64,000 nucleotides of DNA. Source: VRUE01 sp963737575. Lineage in GTDB: Bacteria > Actinomycetota > Thermoleophilia > Solirubrobacterales > 70-9. Positions 25,389 to 34,191 of this stretch are shown here, piece after piece. The position numbers were made by a program, and so were the translations under genes. Location: positions 558,001-622,000 of the forward strand of contig CAVTTJ010000005.1 of assembly GCA_963737575.1 (NCBI GenBank). Direction: 5' to 3'. The notes beneath the pieces were generated by a model, which worked only from the letters and a program-made list of their open reading frames with translations, was not told the DNA's origin and made no database searches. Position 1 is the stretch's first letter, and each line of letters opens with the position of its first letter.

Positions 25389-26141
25389 CTAGGCCCGGTA
25401 CTCAGGGTTGGGGAAATCGAAGCGGCAACCGGCGTCCCAGGCAGTGCGCTGGTTGCCGTGGGCGGGGATGCCGCCGGCGTCCTTGAGGATCCGGGCCAGG
25501 TGCATCAGGTTCCAGGCGGCGAACGTCGTGTTGCGGTTGGTGAATTCGTTCTCCGGGCCACCCGAGCCCTCGTCGAGGTATGACGGGCCGGGCCCGGCCT
25601 CGCCGATCCAGCCGGAGTCGGCCTGCGGGGGGATCGTGTAGCCGAGGTGCTGCAGCGAGTACAGGGTGTTCATCGCGCAGTGCTTGACGCCGTCCTCGTT
25701 GCCGGTGATGAGGCAGCCGCCGACGCGCCCGTAGTAGGCGTACTGGCCCTCGTCGTTCAGCAGGTGGGAGTTGCCGTAGAGCCGCTCGACGATCTTGGTC
25801 GCGACCGAGGACTTCTCCCCGAGCCAGATCGACATCCCGATCACGAGGATGTCGGCGGCCATCACCTTCTCGAAGATCGCCGGCCACTCGTCGCGCTCCC
25901 AGCCGTGCTCGGTCATGTCCGGCCAGACGCCGGTGGCGATCTCGTGGTCGATGGCGCGGATGCACTCGACCTCGACCCCGTTGCGCCGCATGATCTCCAT
26001 CGAGATCTCCATCAGGCCCTGGGTGTGGGATTCCTCCGGGCTGCGCTTCAGCGTGCAGTTGATGAAGAACGCCTTCAGGTCCGAGTAATCGGTTTCGCTC
26101 TTCTCGCACAGGTCGGCCTGCATCTCGGTCAGTTCGGTCAC
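25389..26141 (-). CDS. flavodoxin-family NAD(P)H-dependent FMN reductase
   Basis: A 250-residue protein with a flavodoxin-like fold: strand LKAFFINCTLKRSPEESHTQ at residues 22-41 (phosphate-binding loop), ADILVIGMSIWLGEKSS near 95 and VGGCLITGNEDGVKHC near 145. It would carry FMN and act as an oxidoreductase. A short N-terminal extension precedes the fold. RBS GAGGAGATGAAGTGACC lies upstream. Forms a likely two-gene unit with the NTF2-like gene. Confidence 0.85.
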   Translation of the reverse strand: MTELTEMQADLCEKSETDYSDLKAFFINCTLKRSPEESHTQGLMEISMEIMRRNGVEVECIRAIDHEIATGVWPDMTEHGWERDEWPAIFEKVMAADILVIGMSIWLGEKSSVATKIVERLYGNSHLLNDEGQYAYYGRVGGCLITGNEDGVKHCAMNTLYSLQHLGYTIPPQADSGWIGEAGPGPSYLDEGSGGPENEFTNRNTTFAAWNLMHLARILKDAGGIPAHGNQRTAWDAGCRFDFPNPEYRA

Positions 26142-26318
26142 TTCATCTCCTCGGTTCGGTTGGCTTCGTCGCTGGGTTTGTCGGTGCTATCCGGAATTAC
26201 GCGGTTAGACGAGGTTCGGATCTGCCATCACCTCGACCATCGCCGGGCCGTAGCCCTCGCAATCAAATCGGTCGATCGAGGGGGGCCCCAGGCCGTCACG
26301 GAACGCGCCGAATTGCTG

Positions 26319-27890
26319 TTACCGCACCACCTTCAGTGTGCGGTAGGCCTTTCGCCTGTCGCCGTTGATCACCAGGGTCTGTCGGACCAGGATTCTGTTG
26401 GCTGAGGCGAGCTTCCTCAGGAACTTCTTCTTCGGCCTCAGCGAGACGATGACCGACTTGCCGGCCTTGGCCTTGCCCTTGGCGACGGCGCTCTCCGCCT
26501 TGCCCTTGCGCCTCTTGGTGACCGCTTGCAGCTTGAACCTGCAGGGCTTCGGTCCTGCGGCCTTCGGGCACTTCACCTTGACCCCCGGGTAAGCGACCGT
26601 GACCGCCTGGCTCTGGCTCGCGGTCGGCTGGCCGTTGCAATAGGCGGTCTGCCCGGTGAATACGAAGCTGGTCGAGCAGCCCTCGTTGTCGGTCAGGGTC
26701 AGCTTCGCCTGGTAGACGCCGGGCTTGGCGTAGGCGTGCACCGGGGTGGGGCCGCCGTTGACAGCGCTCTTGCCGTCGCCGAATTCCCAGTCGTAGTGGG
26801 CGACCGAGCCGTCGGGGTCGCTTGAAGCCGAGGCATTGAGGGCGATCGGAACCCCGGGGCGGGTGCGGGTACCTGGGGCGGAGAAGGAGGCGATCGGTGG
26901 CTGGTCGGGGGTGATCGCCACTTCGTAGGGGTCTTCGGCGACACCGATCGGCGAGCCGATTGCCAGGTGGGCCTGGGTGTCGATCACCGAGACATTCTTC
27001 GAGCCCGAATTAGCGGTATAGGCGTTCCTACCGTCGGGGCTGATCGCGATCCCGTAGGGGCTGGTGCCCACTTCGATCGGCGACCCGGCGACCTGGTTTT
27101 GGTTGGTGTCGATCACCGAAACGTTGTTGGTGCCGGCGTTTGCGACATAGGTGAACCTGCCATTCGGCGCGACAGCGACCGCCAATGGCTCGTTTCCGAC
27201 CTTGATCGGCGAGCCGACGACCACTTTGGTCTGCGTATCTATCAGGGAGACGCTTTCTTCGCCCTCGTTGGCCACATACGCGAACCGGCCATTGGGGGTG
27301 AACGCGATCGCCTCTGGATTTGCTCCAACCATGATTGGAGAGCCGACCACCTGTCTCGTCTGCGTGTCGATCACCGTGAGGTCGTTGGAACTCTGGTTGA
27401 CGACGTAGGCAAACCTGCCGTCTGGGGAGATTCCGATCCCTTCCGGATTTCCACCAACCATGATTGGAGAGCCGACCACCTGTCTCGTCTGCGTGTCGAT
27501 CACCGAGACGTTGTTCGAGCCGTAGTTGGCGACGTAGGCGAACCGGCCATCGGGAGTGATCGCTACCGCGAGTGGCTCGAGGCCGACCACGATCGGCGAG
27601 CCAACCACTGACTTCGTCTGGGTGTCCAGCACCGAGACGTTGCTCGAGCCGAAGTTAGCTACGTATGCGGCCTTGCCGTCCGGGGTAATTGCGAGGCCAA
27701 ACGGAGCGCTGCCAACCGTGATCGGCGAGCCGACCACGAGGTTGGTCTGCGTGTCCACCACCGAGACGGTGCCCGGGCCCTCGTTGATCACATAGGCGTC
27801 CCGGGCAAAGGCGAGGCGGCAGGCTCCGGAACAGAGGCAGGCGGCCGCTGCCAAAGCCACAACGAGGACCCCCTTGCTCACCTTGGCCAC
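26319..27890 (-). CDS. secreted YVTN beta-propeller with PKD domain
   Basis: A 523-residue exported protein. Signal peptide residues 1-30. Seven repeats of about 42 residues with 'GRFAYVANxGSNNVSVIDTQT' and 'VVGSPIxVGxxPxGIAISPD' make a YVTN seven-bladed propeller (residues about 32-325). A PKD domain follows (SSDPDGSVAHYDWEFGDGKS, about 345-430) and then a Lys/Arg-rich C-terminal domain. Likely a surface protein. Close DNA identity between repeat units (for example near 27310 and 27440) shows recent repeat duplication. Confidence 0.9.
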   Translation of the reverse strand: MAKVSKGVLVVALAAAACLCSGACRLAFARDAYVINEGPGTVSVVDTQTNLVVGSPITVGSAPFGLAITPDGKAAYVANFGSSNVSVLDTQTKSVVGSPIVVGLEPLAVAITPDGRFAYVANYGSNNVSVIDTQTRQVVGSPIMVGGNPEGIGISPDGRFAYVVNQSSNDLTVIDTQTRQVVGSPIMVGANPEAIAFTPNGRFAYVANEGEESVSLIDTQTKVVVGSPIKVGNEPLAVAVAPNGRFTYVANAGTNNVSVIDTNQNQVAGSPIEVGTSPYGIAISPDGRNAYTANSGSKNVSVIDTQAHLAIGSPIGVAEDPYEVAITPDQPPIASFSAPGTRTRPGVPIALNASASSDPDGSVAHYDWEFGDGKSAVNGGPTPVHAYAKPGVYQAKLTLTDNEGCSTSFVFTGQTAYCNGQPTASQSQAVTVAYPGVKVKCPKAAGPKPCRFKLQAVTKRRKGKAESAVAKGKAKAGKSVIVSLRPKKKFLRKLASANRILVRQTLVINGDRRKAYRTLKVVR

Positions 27891-27930
27891 GCTGGGATTG
27901 TATGGCCGTCAGGGGGAGGAGACGGCGTTT

Positions 27931-28500
27931 TCAGAGAAGGCCAGGGATCAGGGCGCTGACTTCGGAGCGGTAGGCGGAGTACTCGGCCGGAAAGTGCTCG
28001 GTCATCAGCGCCTCCTCCTGGCGCAGCTTCAACCAGACGCCGAGCAGGATCAGCGGCAGTCCGATCAGGGCGCCGAGCGTCCCGATCGCCAGCGCCGTGC
28101 CCAGGACCATGAGCAGGATCGCGCTGTAGATCGGGTGCCTGACATGGCCGTAGGGGCCGTGGCGGACCAGCTCGTGGTCCTGCTTGAAGGTCACGATGCC
28201 GCTCCAGTTCCGTCCCAGCGTGACCCTTGCCCACAGTGCCAGCGCCAGGCCCCCAACCGTGATCGCGAGCGCCAGGACGAGGATCGGCACGTCGTGGGGG
28301 AGGACCCGATCGCCGAGCGGACCCGGGTCGCCGGTCCCCTTCAGCACCAGCCAGGCGCCGGCGAAGATCGGCAGCGAGTGCTCGAGCCGCGAGGACATGT
28401 TCTGGCGCTCGACGGTTCGCTTCGTGCTCGTCGCCGTGATCGCCCAGAAGACGACAAAGACGGCCCAGCAGCCGATGATCGCATCCTGAATCGGTTGCAC
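27931..28500 (-). CDS. isoprenylcysteine methyltransferase-like (ICMT/PEMT) membrane protein
   Basis: A 189-residue membrane protein from GTG 28500. Hydrophobic spans lie near residues 4-20, 40-55, 70-95 and 135-155. The ICMT/PEMT SAM-binding region is present: HGPYGHVRHPIYSAILLMVLG near 118 and the end motif EEALMTEHFPAEYSAYRSEV. It would methylate a lipid or protein substrate at the membrane. It shares a 35-base gap with the divergent PLP-enzyme gene. Confidence 0.85.
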   Translation of the reverse strand: MQPIQDAIIGCWAVFVVFWAITATSTKRTVERQNMSSRLEHSLPIFAGAWLVLKGTGDPGPLGDRVLPHDVPILVLALAITVGGLALALWARVTLGRNWSGIVTFKQDHELVRHGPYGHVRHPIYSAILLMVLGTALAIGTLGALIGLPLILLGVWLKLRQEEALMTEHFPAEYSAYRSEVSALIPGLL

Positions 28501-28535
28501 GCTCAAATCGTGGCACGAAGGACTAGGCTCGCGGC

Positions 28536-29957
28536 GTGAGCGATCCACTCGCGGAGCGCGGTGAGGTCGGGCCCGCGCTCGAGCTGGCTGCCGCCGCCGC
28601 TCATGCCTATCTCGAGGGCCTCGACGAGGAGCCCGTTCTGTCCCCCGAGGCGGAGGGCTCGATCCGCGCCTGGAGCGATCCCATGCCCGAGGACGGCGAC
28701 GGCACCCTCGCGGCACTTCGGGAGCTCGCCGAGCGGGGGGAGGGCTCGGCGATCCGCTCGAGCGGCCCCCGGTTCTTCCACTTCGTCATGGGTGGAGGAA
28801 CCCCGGCGGCGCTGGCGGCCGATTGGCTCACCTCCAGCTACGACCAGGTCGCCTTCGGCTGGGCCTCTTCGCCGTTCGCCGCCCGCCTCGAGCAGGTGGC
28901 GATCGAGTGGCTCCTGGAGCTGTTCGAGCTGCCTGGCGAGTTCGGAGGCGTGCTCACCACCGGAGCGACGATGGCGAACTTCGTCGGCCTGATCGCCGCC
29001 CGCTCCTGGTTCGGAGAGAGGGTCGGGGTCGACGTCGATGAGGAGGGCCTCCCCGGGGCGCCGCCGTTGAAGATCCTCAGCAGCGGCTTCGTCCATCCGA
29101 GCGCGGTGCAGGCGGTCGGGATGCTTGGCCTCGGACAGGGCCGCGTCACCCGTCTGGCGTCTGACTCGGCCGGCCGCCTCGACCTCGGGGCCCTCGAGCG
29201 CGAGCTCCAGGAGCGGGAGCCCGCGATCGTGATCGCGAACGCGGGGGAGGTGAACGCCGGCGAGTTCGACCCGATCGCCGAGATGGCCGCGCTGGCAAAG
29301 GAGCACGACGCCTGGCTGCACGTCGACGGGGCCTTCGGCCTCTTCGCCCGCCTCTCCGACCGGACGCGAGCGCTGACCGACGGGGTCGAGCTCGCGGACT
29401 CGGTCACCTGCGACGGCCACAAGTGGCTCAACGTTCCCTATGACTGCGGCTTCGCCTTCGTGCGCGAGCCGCGGCGGCTGCCGCACGCTCTCAACGTCGG
29501 CGCGCCGTACCTGCCCTCGGCCGACGACCCGCAGCCCTTCTTCGGCTTCCTCTCTCCCGAGAACTCACGGCGCGCGCGAGCGCTGCCGGTCTGGGCGACG
29601 CTCCGCGCCTACGGGCGATCGGGCTACCGGGAAATGATCGAGCGCCACCTCGACATCGCCGCCCATTTGGCCGCCCTTGTCGACGCGGCTCCGGAGCTGG
29701 AGCGGCTCGCGGAGGTGCCGCTCAACATCGTCTGCTTCCGGGCGCGCCCGCCCGGAATGGAGGAGAACGAGCTGGACTCGCTCAACTCCGACCTGGCCGC
29801 GCGGCTGCTGGTCGACGGCCGCGTCTTCGCCGGCTCGACGACCTTCGCCGGAAAGGTCGCGCTGAGGCCGGCGATCGTGAACTGGCGCACCGGCCCCGCC
29901 GACGTCGAGCTTCTGGTCGCGATCGTGCGCGAGATCACCGCCGATCTCACGGCGTAG
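28536..29957 (+). CDS. PLP-dependent decarboxylase (group II family)
   Basis: A 473-residue aminotransferase-fold enzyme from GTG 28536. 'RFFHFVMGGGTPAALAADWL' near residue 80 and 'GVLTTGATMANFVGL' near 140 match amino-acid decarboxylases; the PLP-binding Lys is in VTCDGHKWLNVPYDCG near residue 297, preceded by the Asp of HVDGAFG. Substrate could be glutamate, tyrosine or an aromatic amino acid. No neighbouring gene fixes it. Confidence 0.9.
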   Translation: MSDPLAERGEVGPALELAAAAAHAYLEGLDEEPVLSPEAEGSIRAWSDPMPEDGDGTLAALRELAERGEGSAIRSSGPRFFHFVMGGGTPAALAADWLTSSYDQVAFGWASSPFAARLEQVAIEWLLELFELPGEFGGVLTTGATMANFVGLIAARSWFGERVGVDVDEEGLPGAPPLKILSSGFVHPSAVQAVGMLGLGQGRVTRLASDSAGRLDLGALERELQEREPAIVIANAGEVNAGEFDPIAEMAALAKEHDAWLHVDGAFGLFARLSDRTRALTDGVELADSVTCDGHKWLNVPYDCGFAFVREPRRLPHALNVGAPYLPSADDPQPFFGFLSPENSRRARALPVWATLRAYGRSGYREMIERHLDIAAHLAALVDAAPELERLAEVPLNIVCFRARPPGMEENELDSLNSDLAARLLVDGRVFAGSTTFAGKVALRPAIVNWRTGPADVELLVAIVREITADLTA

Positions 29958-30007
29958 CAACCGGTTTTCGAAGGGGGCCTGCGATTCGTCGCATATGGTG
30001 GTCGGCG

Positions 30008-31558
30008 ATGCAGGCGCACGAGAGTCTGCCGGCGCTTCGCGGCCAGGGGCGGGAGCGCCCGCCGGTTCCCGAGGGCCCATTTCTGATTGCCGGCCTCGGC
30101 CAGGCCGGCCAGTCCGCGTCCCTGGTTCTCTCCCGGATCGGAGGGGGGCGGCCGGTGCTGGCATCCGATCACCACCCCGCCTCGGTGCCGAACCGGGCCC
30201 GGCGTGCTCTCGTGGAGGCGGGCGTGGAGGTCCACCTCGGCGAGGTCGGCCAGCTTCTCGATCGCCCCCCGGCGCCGCGCACGCTCGTCAGGAGCCCGGG
30301 CGTGCCGATCGGCTCGGCGCTCGTCCGCGGGGCAATCGAGCGGGGGATCGAGGTCATCGACGAGCTCGAGCTCGGCTGGCGGCTCTGCGCCGCGCCGATG
30401 ATCGGCGTGACGGGGACGAACGGAAAGACGACCACGGCGGCGCTCGCGACCGCCGTGCTGGCCGGCTCGGGACTCGACGCCGTCCTCGCCGGCAACGCCG
30501 ACATCGCGCCTTCGCTGTCGGCGTTGACCGGGGACCCCGACCGTGACCCCGACGTGGTCGTGTGCGAGGCCTCCAGCTTCCAGCTCGAGGCCTGTCCGAC
30601 GCTGTTGCCGGAGGTCGGGGTATTCACCAACCTCAGCCACGACCACCTCCCCCGGCACGGGACAATGCGCCGCTACGGAGAGGTCAAGCGCAGCCTCTTC
30701 ATCAAGGACGGCGAGGCCGTGTCCCTGGCCGTGGTCGACACGATCGACGAGTTCGGGCGCCGGCTGGCGGATGAAATCGAGGAGGCCGGGGGCCGCGCGG
30801 TCCGTGTCGGCCTCGACGAGGAGGCCCCATACCGGATTCGCGGCGCGACCTGGGACCTCCGGAGGGCCGAGCTCTCGCTCGAGACCCCGACCGGCGCCGT
30901 CACATTCGAGACGAGGCTTCCGGGCTACTACAACGCCCGCAATGCCACCGCGATCGTCGCCCTCGGCGAGACGCTCGGAATCGAGCGCGAGACGCTCGCC
31001 GAGGTGCTCGCCGGCCACCCCGGCCCGAGGGGTCGCTTCGAGCACGTCGAATGTGGTCAGCCCCCGGCCGTGATCCTCGATACCGCTTCCTCGCCGGCGG
31101 CGGTCGAGCAGTTCCTGAGCGCCGTGCGGGTCGGGATGGGCCCCGGCGGTCGGCTTCGGGCGGTCCTCGGAGTGCTCGGTGGGCCCGATCCCGCCCAGCG
31201 CCGGGAAATGGGCGGCATCGCAAGGGAGCACTGCGATGCCCTGTTTTTGACAGCGGGCAGCTTCCGCAAGAATCCCCCGCGCCACGCGCTTGACGGGGTA
31301 GTCGCCGGGGCAGAAGCGGTCGACGGCGCCGAGTTGACGGTGGTTCCCGACCGGGAGGAGGCGATCGCGGCGGCACTCGACGGAGCCGGGCGCGGAGACG
31401 TGGTCGCGGTTGCCGGCCGCGGCAACGTCGTCGAGTCCGTCCACAAAAGGAGGATCGACGACCGGGAGGTCCTATACCGGCTCGCCACCGCCCACGGGGA
31501 CGGCGGCCTCGGCCCAGAAGGGCCTGACCAGGTCGCGATCCGCAAGCTCCGCGTGTAG
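30008..31558 (+). CDS. atypical Mur ligase: MurD-like N-terminus, MurE-like C-terminus
   Basis: A 516-residue ATP-dependent ligase. The N-terminal Rossmann domain (FLIAGLGQAGQSASLVL, residues 25-41; VRSPGVP near 95) is MurD-like. Centre: GVTGTNGKTTTA P-loop (133-144), CEASSFQLEA (186-195), TNLSHDHLPRHGTM (207-220) and the Lys of YGEVKRSLF. The C-terminal domain is closer to MurE (RGRFEHVECG, GDVVAVAGRGNVVE, RIDDREV), but the usual DYAHTPD is replaced by DTASSPAA (358-365) and the DNPR amino-acid motif by GSFRKNPP (417-424). The added substrate is therefore unclear. It converges on murT with an 87-base overlap. Confidence 0.82.
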   Translation: MQAHESLPALRGQGRERPPVPEGPFLIAGLGQAGQSASLVLSRIGGGRPVLASDHHPASVPNRARRALVEAGVEVHLGEVGQLLDRPPAPRTLVRSPGVPIGSALVRGAIERGIEVIDELELGWRLCAAPMIGVTGTNGKTTTAALATAVLAGSGLDAVLAGNADIAPSLSALTGDPDRDPDVVVCEASSFQLEACPTLLPEVGVFTNLSHDHLPRHGTMRRYGEVKRSLFIKDGEAVSLAVVDTIDEFGRRLADEIEEAGGRAVRVGLDEEAPYRIRGATWDLRRAELSLETPTGAVTFETRLPGYYNARNATAIVALGETLGIERETLAEVLAGHPGPRGRFEHVECGQPPAVILDTASSPAAVEQFLSAVRVGMGPGGRLRAVLGVLGGPDPAQRREMGGIAREHCDALFLTAGSFRKNPPRHALDGVVAGAEAVDGAELTVVPDREEAIAAALDGAGRGDVVAVAGRGNVVESVHKRRIDDREVLYRLATAHGDGGLGPEGPDQVAIRKLRV

Positions 31559-33004
31559 CTCGAGCAGGGCGGTATAGGTGGGTAGCGCCACCAGGCGATC
31601 GCCCGATGCCTCGAGCGCAAGGTCGAGCGCCGCGGCTATCTCGGGCTCAACGGCGATGCGCGAGACCGGCCAGCCCGCGTATTTCAGGCGCAGGGCCAGC
31701 TCGGCGGCCCGCCGCCCGCCGCAGACGACGTTGCCTACCAGCGGCCCGAGCGCCTCGAAGTCCACGTCCCAGATCCAGGAGACGTCGCGCCCGTCCGCCA
31801 GGCCGTCGTTGAGCGCCATCAGCAGGTCGAGGGGCGGCGAGTCGTCCCTGGCCAGCGTCCGCAGCAGCTCGTTCGCGCCGGCGGGGTTCTTCATCAGCAG
31901 GACGACGAGGTCGGTGGCGCCCGCCCGGACCCGCTCGCCGCGGCCGAAGACCGGCTCGAATTCGGCCAGCGCGCGGGTTATCGGGGCGGGCCCGATGCCG
32001 AGGGCGTGGGCGGCGGCCACCGCGGCGAGCGCGTTGTAGACGTTGTAGAGACCGGGCAGGCAGAGTCGGACCTCGACCTGTTCGGGGCCGACTCCGACCG
32101 TGAACCGGGACCCCGATATCCCCTCCAGCAGGATGTGATCCCCCGCGACCTCGGGACGGGGCCTCCCGGCGCCGCAGAGATCGCATCTGTGGTGGCCCAT
32201 ATGGGCGAGCATCCACGTCTCGAAGCGGAGCGGCTCGCCGCAGGTTCGGCATCGGAGCGAGTCGAGCGCGTGCTCGGGCTCGGGCCGGCCCTGGGCGCGG
32301 TCCTCGATGCCGAAGTAGGACACGGCGGCATTGCGGGCCTCGCTGCCCGCCGGGCCGAGGGCGGCGACCGTGGGATCGTCCGCGTTCAGCACCAGGCCCA
32401 TGTCCAGCCCGCCGCAGACCATCGCCCTCCATGCCGTGGCCAGCGCGTCGAGCTCGCCGTATCCGTCGAGCCGATCCCGAAACAGATTGCCGAGCACGAC
32501 GAGGTCCGGGGTCAGCTCGGCGGCGACGACGGGCAGCCAGGCCTCGTCAACCTCGAAGACGCCGAACTCGCCCGGCTCCTCGAGGAGGGCGGTGACCACT
32601 CCGGCCGGGATGTTGGCGCCGGCGCGATTGTGGCTCACGGAGTGACCGGCCTCGCGGAGGATCGCGGCGAGCATCGATGCCGTCGTGGTCTTGCCGTTCG
32701 TGCCCGAGACGAGGATGCAGGTCTGGGGCCGGCGCTGCGACAGCGCCCGGAGCGCATTCGGCGCACGGCTCAACACGACCTGGCCCGGCAGGGTCGTCCC
32801 TCCGCCACCTCGCGCCCGTGAGACCTGGTGGGCCGCGTTCGCCAGATTCCTCAGCGTGTACGGGAGGCGGCCCGACGGCGCCGAGCGGGCCGAGGGGGCC
32901 GGCCCGATGGTCTCGGCGATCTCCGAGATCCTTCCGACCTGCTCCCCCATCGGGGGCAGGTTCCACGCCATGCGCAGCAGCCGATCGCGATCATTCGCTC
33001 TCAT
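31472..33004 (-). CDS. murT: MurT lipid II isoglutaminyl synthase subunit
   Basis: A 510-residue Mur-ligase-type protein. P-loop SGTNGKTTTAS at about residues 100-110, RAGANIPAGV and VFEVDEAW follow. A four-cysteine zinc ribbon (CRTC near residue 250 and CDLC near 275) is inserted in the central domain, as in MurT. The C-terminal MurT domain has LMALNDGLADGRDVSWIWDVDFE. MurT works with the glutaminase GatD to amidate the D-Glu of lipid II, but no gatD lies next to it here. ATG 33004 is used; the about 60 residues before GGGGTTLPGQV are poorly conserved, so a later start is possible. Confidence 0.9.
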   Translation of the reverse strand: MRANDRDRLLRMAWNLPPMGEQVGRISEIAETIGPAPSARSAPSGRLPYTLRNLANAAHQVSRARGGGGTTLPGQVVLSRAPNALRALSQRRPQTCILVSGTNGKTTTASMLAAILREAGHSVSHNRAGANIPAGVVTALLEEPGEFGVFEVDEAWLPVVAAELTPDLVVLGNLFRDRLDGYGELDALATAWRAMVCGGLDMGLVLNADDPTVAALGPAGSEARNAAVSYFGIEDRAQGRPEPEHALDSLRCRTCGEPLRFETWMLAHMGHHRCDLCGAGRPRPEVAGDHILLEGISGSRFTVGVGPEQVEVRLCLPGLYNVYNALAAVAAAHALGIGPAPITRALAEFEPVFGRGERVRAGATDLVVLLMKNPAGANELLRTLARDDSPPLDLLMALNDGLADGRDVSWIWDVDFEALGPLVGNVVCGGRRAAELALRLKYAGWPVSRIAVEPEIAAALDLALEASGDRLVALPTYTALLELHAELADRDLVRPFWAEAAVPVGGGEPV

Positions 33005-33046
33005 CGCGCTCCCGTAAGTCCGTCCGGGTGAAGATACTCCCGAGCC

Positions 33047-34189
33047 ATGCACATCCTGATCTCACTGGCGCGTTTCAGGCTCGGAGGAACCGAGACCTAC
33101 TCGGTGACCGTCGGCGAGCAGCTCGAGCAACTCGGCCACACCGTGACCCTCCACGCGGGCGAGGCCAGCGATGAGGGCAGGGAGCTCGCCGCGTCGCGCA
33201 ATCTGCCACTGGCGCTGGGCCATGCCGAGGTGCCCGACGACGTGGACGCGGTCCTCGTCCAGGACGCCGCGACCGCCTATGAGTTCGCGGACCGGCGGCC
33301 CGGGCTGCGACAGGTGTGCGCGATGCATGGGCTCTCGACCTATGAGCACCCGCCGAGCAGGCTCGACCCATCGCCGCCGGTCGTTGTCTTCAACGACCGT
33401 GTCGGCGGGCACGTGGCTGCCCTCGCCTGGCGCCCGACGGTGGTCCGCCTGCACCAGCCGATCGACTTCGAACGCTTCAAGCCGCGCGGCGGGACCAGGC
33501 GCCGGGCGCGAACCGTCCTCACCCTCAGCAACTACCTGAAGGGTGAGCGCCTCGAGATGCTCGAACGGGCCTGCGGCGAGCTCGGGCTCGAGCTCGTCAG
33601 GCTCGGGGCCCTCGGCAGGCCGACCCTCGACCCGAGGGAGGCGATGGCCGACGCCGACATCGTCATCGGCTACGGGCGGACCGTGCTCGAGGGGATGGCG
33701 ATGGGTTGCGCGGCCTACGTCTGGGACTACGCGGGCGGCGACGGCTGGATCACGCCGGAGACGTATCCTGACCTGGAGTCCGACGGCTTCAGCGGGGCCG
33801 CGCACGGGACGGTGATCGACGCCGATCGCCTGCGCGCCGACCTCGCCGCCTATAGCCCCGAGCTCGGAACCCTGGGGCTGGACATCGTCCGCGCAAACCA
33901 CTCGGCGACCCGCCATGCCGAGAAACTGGCCGGCCTGCTCGACAGGGCCGGCCCGCCGAAGCCCGAGGACGGATTCGAGACGCTGGCCCGGCTCGTACGG
34001 CTCGAGGCCCGCGCGGTGATACGAGCCGACAGTCTCGAAACCGAGAACGGGCGGATGCGGGAAGACCTCGGCGCGCTGATCGGCGACCGCGAAGCCGCCC
34101 GGGCCCAGGTCGACAAGCTGCTGCATTCTCGCTCCTGGAGGCTGCTCGAACCGCTGCGGCGCGCGGCCGCTCGCGTCAGAAAGCGCTGA
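33047..34189 (+). CDS. GT-B fold glycosyltransferase
   Basis: A 380-residue protein. It begins MHILISLARFRLGGTETYSV, the usual first strand and acceptor loop of GT4-like transferases. The C-terminal donor domain has ADIVIGYGRTVLEGMAMGCAAYVWD (about residues 204-228) with the E-x-M-A-x-G nucleotide-sugar motif. A long charged C-terminal helix (ENGRMREDLGALIGDREAARAQVDKL) may be a coiled coil. Divergent from murT by 42 bases; it may act on envelope glycans, which is inference. Confidence 0.8.
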   Translation: MHILISLARFRLGGTETYSVTVGEQLEQLGHTVTLHAGEASDEGRELAASRNLPLALGHAEVPDDVDAVLVQDAATAYEFADRRPGLRQVCAMHGLSTYEHPPSRLDPSPPVVVFNDRVGGHVAALAWRPTVVRLHQPIDFERFKPRGGTRRRARTVLTLSNYLKGERLEMLERACGELGLELVRLGALGRPTLDPREAMADADIVIGYGRTVLEGMAMGCAAYVWDYAGGDGWITPETYPDLESDGFSGAAHGTVIDADRLRADLAAYSPELGTLGLDIVRANHSATRHAEKLAGLLDRAGPPKPEDGFETLARLVRLEARAVIRADSLETENGRMREDLGALIGDREAARAQVDKLLHSRSWRLLEPLRRAAARVRKR

Positions 34190-34191
34190 GG

